This document shows positions 1 through 5,178 of a stretch of DNA of 5,178 bases, one piece after another (the stretch's first letter is position 1; each line of letters opens with the position of its first letter). A program made the translations under genes and the position numbers. The DNA is taken from positions 1-5,178 of the forward strand of contig JAEWKZ010000044.1 in NCBI GenBank assembly GCA_023393525.1. Reading direction: 5' to 3'. The notes under the pieces are model-generated. The model worked only from the letters and a program-made list of their open reading frames with translations. It ran no database searches and had not been told where the DNA came from. This DNA is from Pseudomonadota bacterium (GTDB taxonomy: Bacteria; Desulfobacterota; Desulfovibrionia; Desulfovibrionales; Desulfomicrobiaceae).

Positions 1-560
1 CCGTCACCCAGCCCCATTCCGCGCGGATTGATGAGCACGATGACGAGGTAGAGGACGAACAGCACGACACCGCCGACACCGGCACGCACCAGCGCACCGC
101 CGTCGTAGCCCGCGCCGGGCTGCCACGAGGCGAGCACGAGCAATGCTGATGCGACGCCGTACGAGGGCAGCACGATCGCGTCGGGCAACCGGTGCACGTC
201 GATGTCGATCGCCGCGAGCGCCACCGCGATCGCGGCGAGGTAGAGGAACGCGGGCAGCGCAGGCGTCCAGCCCACGAAGATGGTGGTGCCGACGAACAGC
301 AGCCCGGTGATCAGCTCCACCACGAGGTAGCGCGGGCTGATGGCGGCGCCACAGTGTCGGCAGCGTCCCCGCAGCACGATCCACGACACGACCGGCACGT
401 TGTCGTACCAGGCGATCCCGTGGTGGCAGAAGGGGCAGGCGCTTGGCGGCGCGACGACGGACTCGCTGCGCGGCACCCGCCAGATGACGACGTTGAGGAA
501 CGACCCGATGACGAGCCCCAGGAGCCCGACGAGGCCGGTCCCTGCGGCGTGCAACGTCAT
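1..560 (-). CDS. pilD: Prepilin peptidase, A24 family (PilD/GspO-like), 5' part; runs off the left edge
   Basis: Membrane aspartyl peptidase that cuts the short leader from type IV prepilins on the cytoplasmic side; family members with the N-terminal cysteine domain usually also N-methylate the new N-terminus. 186 complete codons are visible. Residues 19-31 read GSFLNVVIWRVPR, the family N-terminal signature. Two zinc-type pairs follow, CPFC (42-45) and CRHC (67-70), then RYLVVELITG (77-86). The first catalytic aspartate is D119 in AAIDIDVHRLPD. GMGLGD (181-186) places the second, D186, on the last full codon of the window. Hydrophobic segments lie near 7-29, 79-97, 101-118, 128-145 and 158-178. 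The ATG at 560 puts the signature at its usual distance from the N-terminus. It begins 2 nt after the PilX-like stop with only a weak GGA ribosome site, so it is probably translated by coupling. Family length (about 250-290 aa) suggests roughly a third is missing. Both catalytic positions are intact. Confidence 0.95.
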   Translation of the reverse strand, partial: MTLHAAGTGLVGLLGLVIGSFLNVVIWRVPRSESVVAPPSACPFCHHGIAWYDNVPVVSWIVLRGRCRHCGAAISPRYLVVELITGLLFVGTTIFVGWTPALPAFLYLAAIAVALAAIDIDVHRLPDAIVLPSYGVASALLVLASWQPGAGYDGGALVRAGVGGVVLFVLYLVIVLINPRGMGLGD

Positions 561-562
561 TG

Positions 563-2518
563 CTATCCGTTCTTCACGTTCTGCGGTGTCGGCACCTCGC
601 CGGTGTACGTGAGGCCCCACTGCGAGTTCGCCCACCGGGGGAAGTACGGCGGCGTAGCGAACTTCAGCCGCCCATCGTACTTGTACAGCTTGGTGTAACC
701 GTTCTGCACGGTGACTCCCCCCGAGGTGCTCTCCTGGCCGACCGCCCCGCGCCAGCGCTGGGCGATCGAGCCGTAGACGAACAACGTGCCCTTGTTCCCG
801 CCGACCGTGTACTTCTGGACGAGGAACGAGTGCTGCAGCGTCTGGATCGAGCCTGCGATCTGGACGCCGTGGGCAGGCTCGTACCCACCGGTCGTCGGAT
901 CGACGTAGCGGGTCGGCCACGTCGCGGCCTCGGACTCGGTGCCCGTGGTCCAGGCCCACGCGCCATACGTGCGACAGGTGCCGTTCCCGTTCCGCGCGGT
1001 GCAGGGCCGGGACGACGTGAAGTCCTGAAGACGGGGGTGGAACACCTCAACCGCGTTGGTGGCGACGAGTCCGAGAAGGTCGGGCGACCCAGCCTCACGG
1101 CCGCCGGCCAGGACGAGGTCCCCCGTGACGATGACGGACTCCTCGGACGCGAGGGTGACTCGCCCGCTCAGGACGCCCTCCGCGTACAGGTTCCCGCGAC
1201 CGCACTCCTTCGTCGTATCCATCATGTTCGTGTCGCGCGTGAAGGTCGCACCGGAGCTGATCGACTGCCCCGTGTAGTCGCCCAGCGGGAGCGTCCTGCC
1301 TGCGGGACCACCGATCTCGTCCTTGCGGCACTCCCGCATGTGCGCATTTGAGGACGCCGCGTAGATGACCATCTCGTCCGGCACGGGCAGGTCCGCCCCC
1401 GCCGCGCTGTCGAGCTGCGCGAGCGTGCCGCACGACGGCACGCTGCCGTCGGGCCCGCTCACGGCCACGGGCGCGGCGCCGGCGTTGTTGACAGCCTTGT
1501 TCCACACCGTCATGCGGCCGTTGCTGCGGAAGATCACGCGCGTCGAGCCGAAGTAGTGGCAGCCCGGGTGGTGCGCGAACTCCGCCGACGTGTCGAGCAG
1601 GTACTCCGGTGTGCCGTACTGCGGTGTCTTGCCGTTGAAGTCCGCCACGCTGCCGGACCGCAGGCAGTTGGTCTGCCACTGCGTGTTGGTGGTACCGGGA
1701 GTCTTGCACCGCTCGTCCGACGTCGTCACGGTCTCCATGAACACGGGCTTGACGGTGCTGCCGGAACGGTAGTTGCTGAAGATCGTGTCGTTGGTGCGGA
1801 CCTGGCCGTACAGGACGTCCCCGCTCGCGAACCGGATCTCCGTGCACCCGTAGTACTCGCGGGTGCGGTTCGCGGAGTCCTTCTTCCACCAGTAGAGCGC
1901 GCGGTCGTAGCCGTTGATGCCGCACGCGTTGCGCTTGGCCGTGGACCAGCCGCTCGTCGTCGACGCCGGGTAGAAGTTCTCGTTCGCGGGGTCACCGGAC
2001 TCGAAGTCCGTGTAGTAGACGTAGTCCGTCGATCCGCCCTTGCCGACCGACGTCTGGACCGTGCGGTACACACCGCCGACACGGCCGGTGACGGTCAGCG
2101 TGATCGCACCCTCGGTCGTCTTGCGCGACGCGTCGACGGAGTAGTGGAACCACGCCGCGTCGGGATCCGTCTCGCCGGGCTCCACCGGGAGCCAGCCCAC
2201 CGGGGTCGTGCTCGTCCAGCCGCACGGGTTGGCGACCGTCGTCGGACCGCGCCATGCGGCGTTCGTGCAGTCGAAGACCGAGCCGTAGCCGTCCTCCCGG
2301 TTGAGGCGGGAGACGAACTCCTCGACCCCGGCCTGGGCCGCTGCGACCGCCGCTTGGTAGTCCTGGGTGTGCCGGGCGAGCCGCGTGCTGACGATCGTCG
2401 AGGCGAGCGCCGCCAGGGCCAGCATCGACAGCACCATCATCGCGCCGATGACGAGCACAAGGGCTGCGCCGCCGTCGCGTTCGGAGTCCTTGAGGCGGTG
2501 TCCGCCGAGACGTCGCAT
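563..2518 (-). CDS. PilX/GspK-like minor pilin with large exported C-terminal domain (651 aa)
   Basis: Probable tip-associated minor pilin. A basic leader (residues 1-16, MRRLGGHRLK...) precedes GGAALVLVIGAMMVLSML and a membrane helix at about 18-41. An amphipathic stretch follows, with AAVAAAQAGVEEFVSRLN (56-73) resembling the region after the PilX_N helix. No Glu occupies +5 after G16 or G17, as in GspK and many PilX proteins. The remaining 570 or so residues are exported, rich in Gly/Thr/Tyr, and hold all 12 cysteines (84, 99, 199, 225, 271, 285, 320, 363, 397, 439, 506, 515). The C-terminal third has repeated short beta-like steps: GNLYAEGVLSGRVTL, SVIVTGDLVL, GLVATNAVEVFHP, GSIQTLQHSFLV, GTLFVYGSIAQRWRGAVG, then YKYDGRLKFATPPYFP. 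I recall similar C-termini in other large PilX-like proteins, but this was not searched. The ATG overlaps the PilW-like stop (TGATG), and the stop lies 2 nt before pilD. PilX_N assignment is fairly sure; the ectodomain's function is unknown. Confidence 0.88.
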   Translation of the reverse strand: MRRLGGHRLKDSERDGGAALVLVIGAMMVLSMLALAALASTIVSTRLARHTQDYQAAVAAAQAGVEEFVSRLNREDGYGSVFDCTNAAWRGPTTVANPCGWTSTTPVGWLPVEPGETDPDAAWFHYSVDASRKTTEGAITLTVTGRVGGVYRTVQTSVGKGGSTDYVYYTDFESGDPANENFYPASTTSGWSTAKRNACGINGYDRALYWWKKDSANRTREYYGCTEIRFASGDVLYGQVRTNDTIFSNYRSGSTVKPVFMETVTTSDERCKTPGTTNTQWQTNCLRSGSVADFNGKTPQYGTPEYLLDTSAEFAHHPGCHYFGSTRVIFRSNGRMTVWNKAVNNAGAAPVAVSGPDGSVPSCGTLAQLDSAAGADLPVPDEMVIYAASSNAHMRECRKDEIGGPAGRTLPLGDYTGQSISSGATFTRDTNMMDTTKECGRGNLYAEGVLSGRVTLASEESVIVTGDLVLAGGREAGSPDLLGLVATNAVEVFHPRLQDFTSSRPCTARNGNGTCRTYGAWAWTTGTESEAATWPTRYVDPTTGGYEPAHGVQIAGSIQTLQHSFLVQKYTVGGNKGTLFVYGSIAQRWRGAVGQESTSGGVTVQNGYTKLYKYDGRLKFATPPYFPRWANSQWGLTYTGEVPTPQNVKNG

Positions 2519-3264
2519 CACGGGGTAGCTCCAGGGTCGGGCCGCAGGAGGGCGTAGGAGTTGGACAGCAGGACGCGCTGCACGTAGGTCGTGGAGACCG
2601 GTCGGATCGCACCGGGTGACCCGACCTCGACGGTCAGCTCGACCGCCAGCACACGCTGCAGGTCGGCCGGCGTGAGGCCGCCGGCAGGCACGCTCAGCAG
2701 CGCCCCGTTCTCGTCGTAGTAGGAGAACAGCGGGACGCCGGTGGTCCGCACGCCCGTGGCGAGACGCCGGACCTTGAGGCGGGACTTGCACGTGGCCGTG
2801 GCGGTGCCGATCTCGGCGTCGCAGTAGGTCCAACCGGATGTCGTGGGCGTGGCCGAGTCGGGCACCTGGAGCTTCTCCTGCAGCACCCCCTCGACGCCGT
2901 CGACGGTGCCGACCGTGTAGGTGACGCGGCTCGGTCCGACCGCGCCGCCGGCGTTGTCGAGGTTCGCGTAGAACTGCACGGTGTACCGATTGCCGGAGAT
3001 GAACGCGTCGGCGACGCAGCCGGCGCACGAGGCCGCGAGCTGGCTGGGCTTGACCGCGACGCGCAAGTTACGCGTCATCCGCTCGACCGCGACCCTGCCG
3101 GCGTCGATCTGGTCCTGCCGCTTGACGTTCTCGGCGTTCGTCCGCTCGAACCCGATCGTCAGCGTCGTCGTGGCGATGACCACGAGCGACAGGATCATCA
3201 TCGTGACCACCAGCTCGGTGATGCTCGTCCCTGCGTCGCGGGGACGACCTCGTAGACGCCTCAC
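2518..3264 (-). CDS. PilW/GspJ-like minor prepilin (248 aa)
   Basis: Minor pseudopilin expected to sit in the pilus tip or initiating complex with its two neighbours. The 12-residue leader MRRLRGRPRDAG is basic. The class III processing site is G12|T13 with E17 at +5 (AG|TSITELVV), and the hydrophobic helix runs to about residue 38. After it, VAVERMTRNLRVAV (58-71) matches the helix pattern usual in GspJ/PilW proteins, and YVQRVLLSNS (227-236) matches the usual C-terminal end. Four cysteines lie outside the membrane: CAGC (80-83), C148 and C159. The GTG start at 3264 gives a 4-base GTGA overlap with the preceding stop and a leader of normal length and charge; the open frame upstream to 3963 is antisense-style shadow within the PilV-like gene. 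No strong ribosome site is seen, so translational coupling is likely. The stop TGA shares its A with the next ATG. Length is ordinary for the family. Confidence 0.9.
   Translation of the reverse strand: MRRLRGRPRDAGTSITELVVTMMILSLVVIATTTLTIGFERTNAENVKRQDQIDAGRVAVERMTRNLRVAVKPSQLAASCAGCVADAFISGNRYTVQFYANLDNAGGAVGPSRVTYTVGTVDGVEGVLQEKLQVPDSATPTTSGWTYCDAEIGTATATCKSRLKVRRLATGVRTTGVPLFSYYDENGALLSVPAGGLTPADLQRVLAVELTVEVGSPGAIRPVSTTYVQRVLLSNSYALLRPDPGATP
2529..2532 (-). promoter_or_regulatory. Probable ribosome binding site of the PilX-like gene
   Basis: GGAG on the minus strand, 10 nt before the ATG at 2518 and inside the last codons of the PilW-like gene (Gly-Ala-Thr-Pro-stop). The spacing is a little long but workable. 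An in-frame GTG at 2521-2519 directly precedes the ATG and cannot be excluded as the start; it would add one residue. Confidence 0.45.
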
Positions 3265-5144
3265 GGGACCGTCACCGCCCCCGTGCTCCAGTCGAGCGTG
3301 TAGGAGGCGTCGGGCCCGGGGAGCATGACGGGGTTCGTCGAGCTGGACGTGCACCGGTTGCCGGAGCCGCCGGAGGTCCGCTGACGGTAGACGTAGTAGG
3401 TCCCCTGCTCGAGGGTGCCGGTGACCGTGGTGTTGTTGGCGTTGCCGAGCACGGTGGACGTCGACGGTGTGGTTGTGCTGTTCGTGCAGTTCGTGAGCGC
3501 CACAGTCGAGTACACGATCCGGTACTGGGTGCCGAGGGCCGTGCTGCTCGGAATGTTCCGCACCGTGAAGCCGACGGCAGGCCGCTGGTCCGTCCAGACC
3601 AGGCTGGTCGCGGCGCCGTGCGCGACCGTTCGCGGGTAGGACCCGCGCGGCAGCGACAGGCACGCGCCGTCGGCAGCCCCGTCGGTTCTGAAGACATACC
3701 AGTCCCCCGCCGCCAGGTCCACCGGCCCGGTGCGCGCCGCGTCGACGTTCTGCGCGTGAGCCGCGTAGGCAGGCCCCGGGCACGTCGTCAGGCCCGAAGC
3801 CCGTGACGTGTGCAGCGCCCACAGCGTGCCACCGGCCGGAACGCCGGCGACCTGGAGCGTCGTCGGCCCGAAGCCGATGTCGCCGTTGTCGCCCCCGACC
3901 AGCACGACCGACGCCGGGCCAGCCGTGCAGTCGAACGCCGGTCCGGAGGCGTAGAACGACCACGTCCCCGGCATCAGCGAGAACCCACCGGCCGGCACCT
4001 CACGTGCCGCGGGGTCGGTGCAGGCCGCCGCACTGGGTGCGGCGATGATGCGGTTGGTGCCGGGCGGCAGACCGGCCACCGCACCGGTGGCCATCGTGAG
4101 AACCACGTCGACCTCGCCGACCTGCCCCGGGCCGACGTCGACCGTCGGGTAGCCACCCGCGGGCGGCACAGCACCGAAGTAGGCGCCGTGCCGGGTGGGC
4201 CACAGGCCCGTGATCTCGGTGGTCGCTCCCGTAGCCGTCACGGTCCGCGTACCCGACGCGCCCGACGACTCGGTCGACACGACGGTGAACGGCAGGCCGA
4301 CCGCGTTGTAGGGGGAACCGCCGTCATCCAGGACGCGCACCCGCAGCGTCGCCGCGCGGTCGTAGGCGAACGTCACGGAGGTGTTCAGCTGACCGGGACG
4401 GACCGATCCGGTGCTCTTCGAGGGGTTCGAGGCACCGGAGATGTCGACGTAGCCGGAGTCCATCATCGTCGCGGTGTACGCCGTTCCGGCAGCAGCGGGA
4501 CTGACGGCGACGACCGAGCAGCCGGCCGCGTCGGTGAGACCGGACATCGTCGCGGCGCCGCTCGAGAGCCGGACCGTCCGGCCGGGGTTGGCCGCGCCGT
4601 CGGAGTCGACCACCTTGACCGCGACGAACGCCTGGGTGCCGGAGACGCCGGTGCCCTTGGGCGGGGCCAGCTGGGTGTGCGAGACCACCGGCTTGGTCGA
4701 GCCCATGTTCGGCCACGTCACGGTGACCGACACCGTCAGCGTGGGGTGGTCGACGAGCGACCCGCCCTCGCACGCGGACGCGCCGGGGCCCGTGATGTTC
4801 CAGGAGGCCGAGCGCGTGACGGTGTACGACTGGGAGTCGATGCGCAGCGGCTGACCGGCCCCCTGACCGGGCAACGGGTGCTCGTTGACGACCACGCCGT
4901 CGTCCGCGATGTCCAGGGGCGCGGTGCTGCTGCGGCCGAACTCCTCGCGGACGAGGTCGATCTCGCGGGCCGCGAGGCTCGCCGCGGCCGTCCGCGACCG
5001 GCTGTCGACGTGCGACGACTGGGTCTGGATGATGATGCCGAGGATCGAGCTCGCCAGGATGCCGAGGATGACGGCCGCGATGAGGACCTCGATGAGGGTC
5101 ATCCCGTCGTCGTGGAGGTCCCGCGCTGCGGGGCTGCTCGTCAT
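3261..5144 (-). CDS. PilV/GspI-like minor prepilin with multi-module ectodomain (627 aa)
   Basis: Minor prepilin with an enlarged exported part, a candidate tip adhesin. The leader MTSSPAARDLHDDG ends at G14; M15 is +1 and E19 is +5 (DDG|MTLIEVLIAAVILGIL), with the membrane helix to about residue 39. Residues 40-165 resemble a short pilin head. Then come two regulatory/Ig-like modules: about 168-260 (with DSDGAANPGRTVRL, GLTDAAGC and GYVDISG) and about 264-350. Three related modules follow at about 353-424, 428-517 and 522-619, each with a V-x-G/N-[LVI]-P opening, a CT/CP, a G-[TD]-[WY] aromatic patch and a second Cys. PilV proteins are normally about 120-200 aa, so this one is several-fold longer. 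The ATG at 5144 lies 5 nt after GAGGAG; the in-frame GTG at 5147 would leave only 2 nt. The leader is unusually acidic. The gene overlaps the PilW-like gene by 4 nt. Prepilin identity is firm; the ligand is unknown. Confidence 0.92.
   Translation of the reverse strand: MTSSPAARDLHDDGMTLIEVLIAAVILGILASSILGIIIQTQSSHVDSRSRTAAASLAAREIDLVREEFGRSSTAPLDIADDGVVVNEHPLPGQGAGQPLRIDSQSYTVTRSASWNITGPGASACEGGSLVDHPTLTVSVTVTWPNMGSTKPVVSHTQLAPPKGTGVSGTQAFVAVKVVDSDGAANPGRTVRLSSGAATMSGLTDAAGCSVVAVSPAAAGTAYTATMMDSGYVDISGASNPSKSTGSVRPGQLNTSVTFAYDRAATLRVRVLDDGGSPYNAVGLPFTVVSTESSGASGTRTVTATGATTEITGLWPTRHGAYFGAVPPAGGYPTVDVGPGQVGEVDVVLTMATGAVAGLPPGTNRIIAAPSAAACTDPAAREVPAGGFSLMPGTWSFYASGPAFDCTAGPASVVLVGGDNGDIGFGPTTLQVAGVPAGGTLWALHTSRASGLTTCPGPAYAAHAQNVDAARTGPVDLAAGDWYVFRTDGAADGACLSLPRGSYPRTVAHGAATSLVWTDQRPAVGFTVRNIPSSTALGTQYRIVYSTVALTNCTNSTTTPSTSTVLGNANNTTVTGTLEQGTYYVYRQRTSGGSGNRCTSSSTNPVMLPGPDASYTLDWSTGAVTVP
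3288..4088 (-). repeat. Three diverged tandem protein modules, each with one cysteine pair
   Basis: Codons for residues 353-424, 428-517 and 522-619 of the PilV-like protein. Shared landmarks in order: AVAGLP / QVAGVP / TVRNIP; then ACTD / TCPG / NCTN; then MPGTWSFY / AAGDWYVF / EQGTYYVY; then DCTA / ACLS / RCTS; and a closing hydrophobic strand (DIGF / SLVW / TLDW). Cysteine pairs are C375-C406, C455-C495 and C553-C598, so the inner loop grows from module to module. The similarity is at protein level only; I see no long nucleotide identity, so the duplication is old or the sequences converged on one fold. Confidence 0.6.
4095..4643 (-). other. Region encoding two carboxypeptidase-regulatory/Ig-like modules of the PilV-like protein
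   Basis: Residues about 168-260 and 264-350. The first module has the pattern of a regulatory-domain beta sandwich: V-x-V-x-D-x-DG, then PGRTVRL, GLTDAAGC and MDSGYVDISG, ending in VTFAYDRAATL. The second opens with LRVRVLDDGGSPYNAVGLPFTV and ends with a Val-rich strand before the cysteine-paired repeats. Such modules commonly act as rigid spacers or binding folds on exported proteins; either role here is inference. Boundaries are approximate. Confidence 0.6.
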
Positions 5145-5178
5145 CACGTCTCCTCGGTGCGCATCGAGCGAGTCCGAC
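5144..5178 (-). CDS. Possible 3' end of an upstream gene (partial)
   Basis: One frame entering from the right edge reads RTRSMRTEET and stops with TGA at 5146-5144. That stop shares its A with the ATG of the PilV-like gene, the same TGATG arrangement seen at 2520-2516 between the PilW- and PilX-like genes. This supports a translated upstream gene in the same operon, and the GAGGAG ribosome site would lie within its last codons. Ten codons are too few to name a product. By family context it could be another pilin or an assembly component. Confidence 0.4.
   Translation of the reverse strand, partial: RTRSMRTEET
5150..5155 (-). promoter_or_regulatory. Ribosome binding site of the PilV-like gene
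   Basis: GAGGAG on the minus strand, 5 nt before the ATG at 5144. It decides the start: the adjacent in-frame GTG at 5147 would be only 2 nt away, too close. It is the clearest Shine-Dalgarno sequence in the window. Confidence 0.75.

Noticed and set aside
4..384. Minus-strand frame of 126 codons
   Set aside because: It is an alternative frame of the same strand inside pilD; its product is Arg/Ala-rich, while the other frame gives the A24 motifs.
561..562. Possible terminator or promoter between the PilX-like gene and pilD
   Set aside because: Only 2 nt separate the genes and no hairpin plus T-run or promoter-like pair is visible, so read-through of one operon is more likely.
192..698. Plus-strand open frame (168 codons) across the pilD start
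   Set aside because: It runs antisense through the A24 peptidase, whose catalytic motifs are clear; the His/Asp/Arg-rich product has no family features.
560..1351. Plus-strand open frame (263 codons)
   Set aside because: Antisense to the PilX-like gene, Arg-rich, no domain, no ribosome site tied to neighbours; a compositional shadow.
1095..1925. Minus-strand frame of 276 codons
   Set aside because: An out-of-frame shadow of the PilX-like gene, with low-complexity Arg/Gly/His composition; no sign of a frameshift in the main frame.
1556..2557. Long plus-strand open frame (333 codons)
   Set aside because: It lies antisense to the PilX-like gene, is rich in Arg/Ala/Val/Gly with no recognisable motif, and is the kind of long antisense frame expected in GC-rich coding DNA.
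2519..3028. In-frame N-terminal extension of the PilX-like protein
   Set aside because: The extension is Arg-rich shadow sequence covering the PilW-like gene; the pilin-type leader begins at the ATG at 2518.
3421..3500. Locally lower GC stretch, considered as foreign insertion
   Set aside because: It codes for the Thr/Asn/Ser-rich part of the third PilV-like module (CTNSTTTPSTST ... NANNTTVTG); the amino-acid composition explains the base change.
3265..3963. In-frame N-terminal extension of the PilW-like protein
   Set aside because: It overlaps the repeat-coding end of the PilV-like gene and would bury the prepilin leader; the GTG at 3264 gives a normal 12-residue leader.

Overview
The window looks like GC-rich actinobacterial DNA. 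GC is about two thirds by eye, third positions are strongly G/C, one start is GTG, and genes are joined by GTGA and TGATG overlaps. A Cellulomonas-like member of the Micrococcales is my best guess, but the genus is inference only. All supported genes lie on the minus strand and are read from high to low coordinates as one compact operon. The only intergenic bases are two nucleotides at 561-562.

In order of transcription the layout is as follows. (0) 5144-5178 is the probable last few codons of an upstream gene that enters from the right edge. (1) 3261-5144 encodes a 627-aa PilV/GspI-type minor prepilin carrying a very large exported region: two carboxypeptidase-regulatory/Ig-like modules followed by three mutually similar modules, each with one cysteine pair. 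(2) 2518-3264 encodes a 248-aa PilW/GspJ-type minor prepilin. (3) 563-2518 encodes a 651-aa PilX/GspK-type protein with a pilin-like N-terminal helix that lacks Glu+5 and a large exported C-terminal domain. (4) 1-560 is the 5' part of an A24-family prepilin peptidase (PilD). It has two CxxC pairs and both catalytic aspartates, the second of which is the last complete codon in the window.

Together these genes form the minor-pilin and processing part of a type IV pilus or type II secretion-like system. PilD would remove the short leaders of the PilV- and PilW-like proteins (and possibly the PilX-like one) at the inner face of the membrane. The three minor pilins would then form a V-W-X (I-J-K-like) initiating complex at the fibre tip. 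From family knowledge, the assembly ATPase, platform protein and major pilin would be expected upstream (right of 5178), and pilM/N/O downstream (left of 1). None of these can be seen here.

The window is not a wholly unknown system. Its distinctive feature is that two of the three tip pilins carry unusually large, cysteine-paired ectodomains, which suggests that adhesin or ligand-binding functions are built into the minor pilins themselves. I see no RNA genes, mobile elements, CRISPR arrays, internal promoters or terminators.
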